In this document: in pieces, positions 16,540 through 24,069 of the stretch
Position numbering within the stretch: position 1 is the first letter of the stretch
Layout of the letters: the number at the start of each line of letters is the position of its first letter
DNA from: Paenibacillus sp. YN15
GTDB taxonomy: Bacteria; Bacillota; Bacilli; Paenibacillales; NBRC-103111
Reading direction: 5' to 3'
Assembly (NCBI RefSeq): GCF_003285005.1
Contig: NZ_QMFA01000035.1
Coordinates: forward strand, 1 to 64,000
Length of the DNA: 64,000 nucleotides
Position numbers and translations under genes: made by a program
Notes under the pieces: model-generated
The model's database searches: none
Seen by the model: only the letters and a program-made list of their open reading frames with translations
What the model was told of the DNA's origin: nothing

Positions 16540-17022
16540 TTACAGCACCAGCTCGGCGCTGCCCTTAACGGTCCAACTGACTGGCTTCAGCAGATTGTAC
16601 ATCCGCGGGTACTGGACGCCAATGATGACCACTACGCCGGGCCGGTTCAGGGTGACGGAATATTCATAGGCCGGCTGCTCATAGCGGTAGGGAAAGGAAT
16701 GCTCCGCGCCAATCACATCCAGCACCAGCACCGATACCTGCCCCTGCAGAAAGGCGCTGGGCAAAGGAACCAACTGCTCATCCAAGCGAAGATTCTCCCT
16801 CAAATATAGAAGGGCCGTCTCCCTGGCCTGCACCTCATCCAGATCTACCTTTCCCTCCGGCAGCAGCTCCCTGTCCAAAACTTGAGCCCCTGCATGGGCC
16901 GCGCGGTTTACGCCATGCTTCAGATCAAAATACTGGTGCATAGCCAATTCTTCATCCGCCTGCAGCGCAAACAGCGACATGCAAAACGCAATCAGCAAAA
17001 TAAACAGCAGCAGCTTGTTCAT
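16540..17022 (-). CDS. Tad-locus single-span pseudopilin-like protein (160 residues)
   Basis: The protein starts MNKLLLFILLIAFCMSLFAL, one hydrophobic helix beginning at residue 3, followed by a helical segment with AAHAGAQVLDRELL and a beta-rich C-terminal half (about 95-160). This is the layout of TadE-type pseudopilins. No leader peptide or prepilin cleavage site (G/A followed by F or E) precedes the helix. It is the last gene of the Tad-like operon, and its start overlaps the preceding gene (17019-17022, ATGA). The role as minor pilin or surface subunit is inferred. Confidence 0.7.
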   Translation of the reverse strand: MNKLLLFILLIAFCMSLFALQADEELAMHQYFDLKHGVNRAAHAGAQVLDRELLPEGKVDLDEVQARETALLYLRENLRLDEQLVPLPSAFLQGQVSVLVLDVIGAEHSFPYRYEQPAYEYSVTLNRPGVVVIIGVQYPRMYNLLKPVSWTVKGSAELVL

Positions 17023-17444
17023 GGCACATATTCGCTCATTTTCATCCCGGCGGCCCCCATCCGGTCGGAGCTTCCCGGGGAGCTGATCCCCAACAGCCGG
17101 TCCACGCCGAACAGATTGCCGTAGGGATAGGTAATCACCAGCCGGAGGCCGTCCCCCCGGGGGAGAGGGCGGTCCGGGTCCATTGCATCCAGACCGGACC
17201 GGGCTGTTACCGCGTAGGCCAGTTGGCTACGGTTGAAGCCTACTTGAACCAGCCGCTCCCGGGAGGCCTCCAGCATACTTTCGTCAATATACCCAAAGGC
17301 GCCGCTGGCCCCCACTTCCAGGAGGTAATCCGTTTCCTTCTGCAGCATGGCTTGCCGGAGGATAAGAATATGGCGGTATACAGGAGAGAACATCAGCCAG
17401 ACCAGCATCAGCGAAAACAGCAAAAACACCAGTATTTGCTTCAT
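17019..17444 (-). CDS. Tad-locus single-span pseudopilin-like protein (141 residues)
   Basis: The protein starts MKQILVFLLFSLMLVWLMFS, a single N-terminal membrane helix, followed by a helix with QAMLQKETDYLLEVGASGAFGYID and a mixed C-terminal domain. It is similar in plan to TadE or DUF4320 pseudopilins of Firmicutes Tad loci. The ATG lies 5 nt after the stop of the 48-codon micro-gene upstream (TGACGAGATG), and its own stop overlaps the next start, so the small genes form a coupled string. The function is inferred from the locus. Confidence 0.7.
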   Translation of the reverse strand: MKQILVFLLFSLMLVWLMFSPVYRHILILRQAMLQKETDYLLEVGASGAFGYIDESMLEASRERLVQVGFNRSQLAYAVTARSGLDAMDPDRPLPRGDGLRLVITYPYGNLFGVDRLLGISSPGSSDRMGAAGMKMSEYVP

Positions 17445-17448
17445 CTCG

Positions 17449-17595
17449 TCAGGGGTTCAGCCGCTCAATAACCGTATGAACCCTGCCCCCTCCATTCCTT
17501 ACCCCGCTCTCCATACCATCGGGTCCTCCAATAACCGCCTGGTAGATCAGCACAATCACTGCCGTCAGCAGCAGCACAACAAGAAGTTCCTTCAT
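17449..17595 (-). CDS. micro-gene: 48-residue single-span peptide in the Tad-like operon
   Basis: The frame opens at ATG 17595 and stops TGA at 17449-17451. The product starts MKELLVVLLLTAVIVLIYQA and ends with a glycine-rich, polar tail (GGPDGMESG, RVHTVIERLNP). One membrane helix begins at residue 3, as in its three neighbours. A GGAGGGTGTAATCAT-type site precedes the ATG. It lies 4 nt before the next gene and 51 nt after the previous one, on the operon strand. It could be a pilin-like subunit or an assembly peptide; no family is recognised. Confidence 0.6.
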   Translation of the reverse strand: MKELLVVLLLTAVIVLIYQAVIGGPDGMESGVRNGGGRVHTVIERLNP

Positions 17596-17646
17596 ATGAT
17601 TACACCCTCCCCATTCCCGGCACGTGATTCTCCCCTCCCATCCCCG

Positions 17647-17799
17647 TCACGGCGAAATCAGGGATGTGATCTGTGAGTTGATGGACGAACCCTTGCTTTC
17701 AATTACCGCCTTGGTGCCGGTGGAAGGCGCTGTAATGACAGTGGTGAACATAACAACCACAACGATAAGCAACATAACAGTCATCAGAATATTGCGCAT
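17647..17799 (-). CDS. micro-gene: 50-residue single-span peptide, possible Flp-like pilin
   Basis: The frame opens at ATG 17799 and stops TGA at 17647-17649. The product starts MRNILMTVMLLIVVVVMFTT and continues with a polar tail rich in Ser, Thr and Ile (TAPSTGTKAVIESKGS). AGAGGA precedes the ATG at about 8 nt. It occupies the place where Flp pilin genes often lie, next to tadC, but lacks the Flp leader and the GxxxxEY motif. Its size and single helix fit a minimal pilin. This role is inferred and unproven. Confidence 0.6.
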   Translation of the reverse strand: MRNILMTVMLLIVVVVMFTTVITAPSTGTKAVIESKGSSINSQITSLISP

Positions 17800-17833
17800 G
17801 AAAAATCCTCTCCATTCTTTACCTTTAATTGGT

Positions 17834-18742
17834 TTAATTTAAGCCCTGAAACAAACGCTGCCCTTCCTGCACCCAGGGGTATATGAAAATTTGAAAGGTG
17901 TACATAACGGGAAGCGCCGCGATAACAAACAGCGCATAGGATGCGGATTCCTTGCGGCTGTCCCGCAGGAGCTCCAGCCGCTCCTTGCAATCGTCCACCC
18001 GCCGCCTGAGCAATTGGTAATACGCTTCGTTGTCATACAGCCTCAAATAATTCAGCGTTTCGGCAAAGCCGTACCCTTCCTCCGTCCCCAATCTTGCGCG
18101 GAAGCTCCCAATAGCCGCCTCCGCATCCTGATACCATTCATTCAGCAAAAGCTGCCAATCCTGCCTGATCAGCCGGGTATAATCCATGCAGCGCATCAGC
18201 TTCCCGTGGAGGGGAAGAGGCGAAGCAGTAAAATACAGCAGCTGCCGGGACACGGCATAAATTTCCTCCGCGATGCGATTGGCCCGCCCCTTGCGCAAAT
18301 GCTCCAGAAAAAAGCGGTCCATCCAAAGGCAGCAGAGCGCACCGGCCAATACGGCCATAACCGCATACGGAGAAACGGTCCACAGCGGAGTCAGGCTGTT
18401 CCGGAACAGCCAGACCGCCAGCAGAAGCAGAGAAGTGGCGGCCAGCGCCGCCCTTCTTCCCAGCCGGTACCACTCCGGATGCAGCCTCAAGCCTGCGCCT
18501 GCCAACAGCTGCCTCCGCTCCGCATCCTCCTCGCTGCCATCCCGTCCCGGCCTCATTCCCATCAGCAGCATAAGCCAGCCGGGAGGGGCAGCCTGGGCCA
18601 AGCCGGCCGGTCGGGCGTGGAAGCGGACAATCCGGATAGGACGGGCCGCCCCTCTCAGCAAATAAAACACAGCAGCATAGCAGGCGCCTGCCAACAGCGC
18701 CAGCATCCCCGCCAACACGCCATACAGCACCATTCTCTCCAT
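17834..18742 (-). CDS. TadC-like inner-membrane platform protein (T2SSF type)
   Basis: The 302-residue protein has an N-terminal membrane span (about 5-28), a basic cytoplasmic stretch, two central spans (about 98-117 and 122-142), a long cytoplasmic helical domain (about 150-275) with YAVSRQLLYFTASPLPL, and a C-terminal span (about 275-297). This matches the TadB/TadC half-platforms that TadA drives. It follows the tadB-like gene with a 128-nt gap holding three hairpin repeats, an odd interruption. The ATG at 18742 has AGGAGGG at 6 nt. Confidence 0.8.
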   Translation of the reverse strand: MERMVLYGVLAGMLALLAGACYAAVFYLLRGAARPIRIVRFHARPAGLAQAAPPGWLMLLMGMRPGRDGSEEDAERRQLLAGAGLRLHPEWYRLGRRAALAATSLLLLAVWLFRNSLTPLWTVSPYAVMAVLAGALCCLWMDRFFLEHLRKGRANRIAEEIYAVSRQLLYFTASPLPLHGKLMRCMDYTRLIRQDWQLLLNEWYQDAEAAIGSFRARLGTEEGYGFAETLNYLRLYDNEAYYQLLRRRVDDCKERLELLRDSRKESASYALFVIAALPVMYTFQIFIYPWVQEGQRLFQGLN

Positions 18743-18752
18743 GTTTCCCTCC

Positions 18753-18868
18753 TAAGGGCTTTCCAGGGGAAAGCCCACATCGTAAGCATAAGCTGGGACT
18801 TTCCGAAGGAAAGCTACATCGTAAGCATAAGCCGGGCTTTCCGAAGGAAAGCCTACATCGTAAGCATT
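18753..18868 (-). repeat. three-copy hairpin repeat array between tadB-like and tadC-like genes
   Basis: Three units of about 38 nt (18754-18791, 18792-18830, 18831-18868) read, in mRNA direction, TGCTTACGATGTa, then GGCTTTCC-TTC-GGAAAGCC or a variant, then cgg. The array starts 2 nt after the tadB-like stop and runs into the AGGAGGG of the tadC-like gene. This is the same placement as the array in front of gatA. Confidence 0.85.
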
Positions 18869-18870
18869 TC

Positions 18871-19800
18871 TCACACCCGCCTGATGGACAAATAAATCCC
18901 CAACAGCAGCGAGCCGCATATCAGCACAACGGCATTAAGCAGCATGTTCTTGCCCTCGGGGCTGTAAAAGTAGAAGCGGACGGAATTTCCATAGTTCAGC
19001 TTCAGGTTTACGCCCATAAACAGCGCCAGAAAGAATGCCGGCGAAAAACTGGCCAAGCGGATTTCCAGCAGACGGTTCCGGGCCTTTTGGTCAAAAAGCT
19101 GGGCCCGCCGCATATCATCGATCAGCTCCTTAAGTCCGGAGGCCATATTCACCCCCTCCTGCAAAGCCAGCCGCATCAGGTTGGCAAAATAACGGGCCCA
19201 GATATGGCCATGCTCCAGCTCGAAAATCCGCAGCGCATCCTCCGGCTCCTTGCCGGCAGAGAGATTCCGCTGAAGCTGCTGGAAGCTGGGTTTGACGGGA
19301 TACGCCAGCCGGTCCTCGGCAATAACGGCCTGCAGCACATTGCGGATGTTGGGATGCTCCGTCAGCAGAAGCTGCTGGTAAAACACCTCCGCCGCCGGCA
19401 AAAACTGCAGCCTGGTGCGGAGCTGCCGGGAGAGCAGCTTCATCCGGAGCACCACATAGGGCGCAATCCCGCATACCGCCCCCAGCACCGCCACCCCCTT
19501 CAGACTTTGAAAGAAGAACACCCCCAGAATCATCCCCGCCAGCAAAAAAAGCATACAGCAGGTGGCAAAAGCGCTCACCGTGGTGAAAAAGCGGGTTACC
19601 TCGATCATGTCCTGCAGATGCCGCCGGAGAGGAAGGCTGGGAAAGATAATCCGGCTTCGGACAGGCTTCCGTTTGCCCGCAGACAGCCGCGAGCGGGCGG
19701 CATGACGGCTTCCCAGAGCCAGCCCCAGACGCTGCAGCGTAATGAACAGCAGCATAAACAATAACAGCGAAAGCGAACCCTGCAATATAGTCAGAAGCAC
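18871..19800 (-). CDS. TadB-like inner-membrane platform protein (T2SSF type)
   Basis: The 309-residue protein has membrane spans near 4-26, 72-94, 98-115, 253-272 and 284-305. The cytoplasmic T2SSF domain (about 130-245) includes LPAAEVFYQQLLLTEHPNIRNVLQAV and LALQEGVNMASGLKELIDDMRRA. The start is GTG at 19800 with GGAGGGGTGG upstream, and it overlaps the end of tadA by 10 nt. It partners with the TadC-like protein as the motor platform of the Tad system. Confidence 0.85.
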   Translation of the reverse strand: MLLTILQGSLSLLLFMLLFITLQRLGLALGSRHAARSRLSAGKRKPVRSRIIFPSLPLRRHLQDMIEVTRFFTTVSAFATCCMLFLLAGMILGVFFFQSLKGVAVLGAVCGIAPYVVLRMKLLSRQLRTRLQFLPAAEVFYQQLLLTEHPNIRNVLQAVIAEDRLAYPVKPSFQQLQRNLSAGKEPEDALRIFELEHGHIWARYFANLMRLALQEGVNMASGLKELIDDMRRAQLFDQKARNRLLEIRLASFSPAFFLALFMGVNLKLNYGNSVRFYFYSPEGKNMLLNAVVLICGSLLLGIYLSIRRV

Positions 19801-21206
19801 CGCTCCACCCCTCCCTTCTCCCGGAAACGCTCCAGTCTGTCATATCCCGCCGGGTCCGCCCGCTTCATCCGCTCCCTGGACTGGAGGGACAGCTCAAGGG
19901 GATACTGCCAGCAGTCGGCGGCGGGATCATACCGGACCCAATCGCAGACCGTAACGGCGCCGTCGGCAAAGGCAAACTCGCCAATGCGGGTAATCCGGCG
20001 CTTCCCGTTTACCAGCGCCATTTCAATGCCGATCTGGGTGACATATTGGGCAATCCGGCGGACCAGCCGGGCCGGCTCCATTCCCCTGTTCTCCATGAGG
20101 CACATATCGGCAATGGCGTCGGGCGCATCCTCCAGCGCACTGGCATGAACAGTGGTCATGCTGCCTTCATGCCCGCGGGTGCAGGCCCGCACATACAGGG
20201 CGGCGTCCTGGTCCCGGATTTCCGCATGAATAATCCGCTTGGGGGATTGGCGGAGCGCCAGCTTAAACGCCTGAGCGCCGTCATGCCGGGAGTCATCCTC
20301 ATCAACCTCGTACTCCACACAGTTCTTTTGCGGAAAATCCCGCTTAATCCGCAGCTCATACCGGGATTCGATGGTCACCAGCCGCTCGTGATCCGGCATT
20401 TCCCGGATCAGCGCTTTAATAAGGGTGGTTTTCCCCGAATTGGTGGAGCCGGTTATGATCAGGTTGAAGGAGGCCCGAATCAGCATCCGCAGCAGCTCCG
20501 CCATGGCCGGCGACAGGGTACCGGCAGCAGGCCGGGACAATTCCTCCAGATCAAACAGCGTCTGCGAATAAAAGCGGATGGTCAGGGTGGGAGACGAGGT
20601 AAAGCCCATTCCCGTCATGGTGACCCGCGCCCCGTCCAGCAGAGTGACCTCGGCCCATTTTTTGCGGACATGGAGGGAATCTCCGTTAAACAGCACCAGA
20701 TTCTGCTGCAGGCGCTCCAGTTCCTTGGCGGATTGAAGCCGTACCGGCGACGGAACCGGCACCCCCTGCCGCACCTCAAAGACCTGCTCGCCGATCACCT
20801 GAATCTCCTCCAGCCCGGCCTTTTGGCGAAGCACCGTATCCAGCACATTCCAGCCAATCACCTCGGCAAAAGCCGCTTCCGCAAGGCTGGTATACCGGGT
20901 GGAGGGAGGCGGCAGACGGTGAACCCGTTTTTTGGCCAGAATATCCACAATCATCCCCATAATCGCCCGGCGGGCAGGCTCGTAGCCGATAACCGCCCGG
21001 TTCAGCGTATCCGTGTAAATTCGCCGCTCCTCCTCCGTCCTGCCCCTGGGGGCGGCCAGCTCCTTGCGGACTTCGTCCATCAGCAGCCGGAACCATTCGT
21101 CCTCCCCTGCCTGTCCGGCGGAACCGCCGCCGCTTCTGCGGCTTTTCTCCTCCTCCAGCTGACGCCTTTTGTCCGCATAGGACAGGACTGAAAACCGTTG
21201 ATCCAT
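19791..21206 (-). CDS. tadA: TadA/CpaF-type secretion ATPase
   Basis: The 471-residue hexameric motor ATPase has an N-terminal domain (60-200), Walker A GSTNSGKTT at 253-261, an Asp box near 275-300, a Walker B-like IIHAEIRDQDA (about 325-335) and the GHEGSMTTVHASA His box (345-356). The usual GE of the Walker B/Glu motif reads AE, but the Glu is kept. It powers assembly or export by Tad/Flp or type II/IV-like machines. It begins 22 nt after the CpaE-like gene and overlaps the TadB-like gene. Confidence 0.93.
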   Translation of the reverse strand: MDQRFSVLSYADKRRQLEEEKSRRSGGGSAGQAGEDEWFRLLMDEVRKELAAPRGRTEEERRIYTDTLNRAVIGYEPARRAIMGMIVDILAKKRVHRLPPPSTRYTSLAEAAFAEVIGWNVLDTVLRQKAGLEEIQVIGEQVFEVRQGVPVPSPVRLQSAKELERLQQNLVLFNGDSLHVRKKWAEVTLLDGARVTMTGMGFTSSPTLTIRFYSQTLFDLEELSRPAAGTLSPAMAELLRMLIRASFNLIITGSTNSGKTTLIKALIREMPDHERLVTIESRYELRIKRDFPQKNCVEYEVDEDDSRHDGAQAFKLALRQSPKRIIHAEIRDQDAALYVRACTRGHEGSMTTVHASALEDAPDAIADMCLMENRGMEPARLVRRIAQYVTQIGIEMALVNGKRRITRIGEFAFADGAVTVCDWVRYDPAADCWQYPLELSLQSRERMKRADPAGYDRLERFREKGGVERCF

Positions 21207-21228
21207 AAGAGCCTCAAAACCTCCTTAT

Positions 21229-22080
21229 TCATTGATTCCGGCGGGCCTGCCGTCCTCCCAGCAGAAGCCGGCATTGCCGTCCCAACAAGGTCCAAAACCC
21301 TTCCCTGGAAGCCAGCCCCGCCGCCGCCACTCCCAGCTCCCTGCACAGCGGCAACAGCGCCTGGGTAAAACCCTCGTTGCCGTTGATATATTCCGCCAGT
21401 CTTCCCTGTCCCAGCAGCCGTCTAAGCTCCGGGTCCGCCTTCACCACAGCTGCCAGACCCATGCCGGTTTCCTTCGCCGCATCCTGCGGGGTCAGGCTGT
21501 CGCTGCGCTGCTGCTGGGCCACAGCCAGCCGGAACTGCCTCGGATCGATTCCGAACAGCGGCGCCATCTGCTTCAATCCCCGGTTGACATCCTCCTGGAA
21601 ATGTCCCAGCTCAAGGGAAGTGACCAGAACCCGCTCATCCGCCTGCATCAAAGCTGCAAGAGTGGCGGCGTTGTCCCAATAGGCATTCACCTCCACTACA
21701 CAGCGGGGGAAACATTGTCTGGCGGTATCCAGAAGGTGGCCGATATCCTCCGGCTGAAAAAACTCCGCCTGCTCCCGCTGGAGGGAGCCAAACAGCACAT
21801 GCACTCCCGGAGCCCCTTTTACCTGTTCCATGCGGGATTTCAGGAAGCCGGGAGTCAGGCTGCCGGAGCGCAGCTCTGCCCGAATCTGGTCCAAACCCGG
21901 GGGACAGGGCTCCAGCCCCAAATAATGATGCAGCTTCGAGCTTTTCAAATTCAGGCATAGATACCCTGCCGGTTCGCCGGAGAGCCGGGCCAGCAGAGCC
22001 GCCGTTCCAAAGGACAGCACCGTCGTCCCAATATTGGGCGTAGACCCGGTAAACACAATCAGTTTGCCATATCCGCTCAA
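21229..22080 (-). CDS. CpaE/TadZ-like P-loop protein with degenerate Walker A
   Basis: The 283-residue protein has the MinD/CpaE fold order: a P-loop position at about 10-20 (TGSTPNIGTTVLSF), a switch-like VVEVNAYWDNAATLAAL (about 125-145) and a C-terminal regulatory part. The deviant Walker A of the family (KGGxGKT) is degraded and has no lysine, so it may not hydrolyse ATP. CpaE/TadZ proteins place the machine in the cell. The start is TTG at 22080, with GGAGG at about 8 nt and a 4-nt overlap (TTGA) with the CpaB-like gene. Confidence 0.75.
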   Translation of the reverse strand: MSGYGKLIVFTGSTPNIGTTVLSFGTAALLARLSGEPAGYLCLNLKSSKLHHYLGLEPCPPGLDQIRAELRSGSLTPGFLKSRMEQVKGAPGVHVLFGSLQREQAEFFQPEDIGHLLDTARQCFPRCVVEVNAYWDNAATLAALMQADERVLVTSLELGHFQEDVNRGLKQMAPLFGIDPRQFRLAVAQQQRSDSLTPQDAAKETGMGLAAVVKADPELRRLLGQGRLAEYINGNEGFTQALLPLCRELGVAAAGLASREGFWTLLGRQCRLLLGGRQARRNQ

Positions 22081-22793
22081 GGGATGTTCCCTCCTTCCTC
22101 CTCAGGCTTGGACGCGGACAAGAAGGCAATCACCAGCTTGTTCTGCTTCGCGCCGCAGGCCTCGTCAATCAGCCGCCACTGGTCCTCGCTCAAATTGAGG
22201 TTCAGCTGTTCCGCCCTGCCGTTGGCGTCTCTGCGGGAGAGATACAGCTTCTCCTTGTCGCCGTTCACCTTGGCGATAATGCTCGGCGCCTTGGGATCAT
22301 CCACCTCCGTATTGGCGGAGGACTTGACGGAGGCTACCGTCACCGCCTCCTCCAGCAGGCGGACAGTGCCGCTTTTGCCGGATGCATAAATTGCCACCTG
22401 ATCCCCCGCCCGGATTCCCCCCGGAATGGACAACACATACTCCTTAGGTATGGGGAAGGTTGCCTGTCCTGGAGCGGGCAGCAGGGAGAACCGGTCAATT
22501 TTCCAATCCAAAACAGGCTCATGGGTTCCCAGGGGAACCAGCGTCCATTTGCCAACAGCGGCCTCCATGGTCTCCAACGTGCCGGAGCGCACTCCGCTTT
22601 TCACAACGGCAACCAGCTCCAGCATCTCCGCCTCAAGCCGGGTTCCTGCCGGGATAAAATCCTTGGGGGCCACAATCCGCACCGTTTGCTGCAGCTCCAC
22701 CTGCCGGATCAAAATCAGATAAACGCCGTACACCAGCAACAGGGCCAGCAAGGCCGCCGCCAGGCTGTAGCCCAAATTCCTTCTTCTCGTCAA
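22077..22793 (-). CDS. CpaB/RcpC-like SAF-domain protein
   Basis: The 238-residue protein has an N-terminal membrane anchor (about 8-29), a SAF domain (about 35-105, VRIVAPKDFIPAGTRLEAEML) and a C-terminal Flp-assembly-type region (about 110-238). In Tad loci, CpaB/RcpC works in the envelope with the secretin or cell-wall passage. In a Gram-positive cell no secretin is expected and none is seen. The start is TTG at 22793 with AAAGGAGA upstream. It is the first gene of the operon that runs to 16540. Confidence 0.8.
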   Translation of the reverse strand: MTRRRNLGYSLAAALLALLLVYGVYLILIRQVELQQTVRIVAPKDFIPAGTRLEAEMLELVAVVKSGVRSGTLETMEAAVGKWTLVPLGTHEPVLDWKIDRFSLLPAPGQATFPIPKEYVLSIPGGIRAGDQVAIYASGKSGTVRLLEEAVTVASVKSSANTEVDDPKAPSIIAKVNGDKEKLYLSRRDANGRAEQLNLNLSEDQWRLIDEACGAKQNKLVIAFLSASKPEEEGGNIP

Positions 22794-22818
22794 CCCTTTC
22801 TCTCCTTTCTGACGGACG

Positions 22819-22864
22819 AAAAAAAGGACGCAAACCAGGGAGAGCTTCCCAGGTTTGCGTCCTT
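22819..22864 (-). terminator. terminator between the NlpC/P60 gene and the Tad-like operon
   Basis: On the minus strand AAGGACGCAAACC pairs with GGTTTGCGTCCTT, with an inner GGGA/TCCC, followed by a run of seven T. Confidence 0.9.
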
Positions 22865-22946
22865 CGCAAAACCAATAATCCGTTTATTCATGTTGAGGCT
22901 ATCTTATCAGACAGGCACAACGGGCGTCAAGTAAATTTTTACAATA

Positions 22947-23891
22947 TTACCGGATAAAGCTTCCGCCATACAGATAGCGGTACTCCCAGGTTTTGCCGCT
23001 GATGCTGTCCACCCGGACACCGCCGGATTCCGGCGAATAGGTATGCAGCATCTGGCCGTTGCCCAGATAGATGGCCACATGGGTCACTTCCTGAGTCTTC
23101 CGGTTCACATTGGCATAATCCGAGGCTTTGGAGCCGGCGTAGGACATGAAGAACATCAGATCGCCGCGCTTGAGATTTTTCCAATCCATCTCCACCTTGC
23201 CCAGGTCCTGAACATAAGCGGCCTGCCCCCGGGAGTCGGCGGGGATGGCAGTGGCTGTCACATTCCAGAAGGCTTGGAGAACAAAATCGGAGCAGTCAAA
23301 GGTAGTTGTATCATAACGGGTAGAGCCAAATTCATAAGGAGTGCCCATATACTTCATGCCCTCGGCAATGAAGGCCTCAATCAGGTCGGCCTGGGACAGC
23401 TGCATTTTGTATACGTCGGTATTCAGCTTTATGTATTTGGAGTTGGTGCTGGCATACCCTTCAACGCCTGCGGCATCCCGCACTTTATACCAGCTGTCGT
23501 TCGCCTTCTCCAGAACCAGCAGCTCTTCGCCCTTGGCCAGCATCCGGATGACATCGCCTGATGTGTTTGGGGCTTTTCGCATATTCACCCCGTAGATAAC
23601 CTCTGCATTGCTCTCGATCTCCATATATTTGTCGCTGGCGGATATGTAGCCTTGCTGGCCGTTCTGATCTTCAATCCGATACCAATAGGGGTTTAGCTCC
23701 TCCAGGACCGTAACCGGTTCGTTTTTCTTCAGCATCCGGATCAGGGAGCCTGAGGTCGAAGGTTTGGCCCGGAAGCTGACGCCTGCGACGATCTTGCCCT
23801 TGGTAAGGACTCCGTCTTCGGCGGCGGCGGTGAGGGGGAGGAGCATAACCAGGAAAGTGATGACAAGGAGCAGCGGCAGGATGCGTTTCAT
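22947..23891 (-). CDS. secreted NlpC/P60 endopeptidase with two SH3 domains
   Basis: The 314-residue protein has a signal peptide (1-24, cleavage near TAAAED), two bacterial SH3 domains (about 32-92 and 97-157) and an NlpC/P60 domain (about 168-314). The catalytic Cys is C200 in FDCSDF, the His is H271 in VTHVAIYLG, and H283 is the likely third residue. It should cut the gamma-D-Glu-to-diamino-acid bond in peptidoglycan stems at the cell surface. The ATG at 23891 has GGAGGG at 8 nt; the longer upstream frame is rejected because it would bury the signal peptide. Confidence 0.93.
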   Translation of the reverse strand: MKRILPLLLVITFLVMLLPLTAAAEDGVLTKGKIVAGVSFRAKPSTSGSLIRMLKKNEPVTVLEELNPYWYRIEDQNGQQGYISASDKYMEIESNAEVIYGVNMRKAPNTSGDVIRMLAKGEELLVLEKANDSWYKVRDAAGVEGYASTNSKYIKLNTDVYKMQLSQADLIEAFIAEGMKYMGTPYEFGSTRYDTTTFDCSDFVLQAFWNVTATAIPADSRGQAAYVQDLGKVEMDWKNLKRGDLMFFMSYAGSKASDYANVNRKTQEVTHVAIYLGNGQMLHTYSPESGGVRVDSISGKTWEYRYLYGGSFIR

Positions 23892-24069
23892 CTGTGGAAC
23901 CCTCCATTGGTATAATGTCGAAAGCATCGAAAAGAAGCGCTCCTCCAGCCAAAAAAATCGGAAAACCGGATCATTCGATGCCCTTCGTATTCCCATTATA
24001 AATTGAGGGGGTCCTTGTCGAATATAGAGCAACAGGACGGTTTATGCCAAATTCATCATGCCCCGGTAC

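Noticed and set aside
19130-19843. 237-codon minus-strand frame overlapping the TadB-like gene
   Set aside because: It is an alternate frame of tadB. The chosen frame has the T2SSF motifs and membrane spans.
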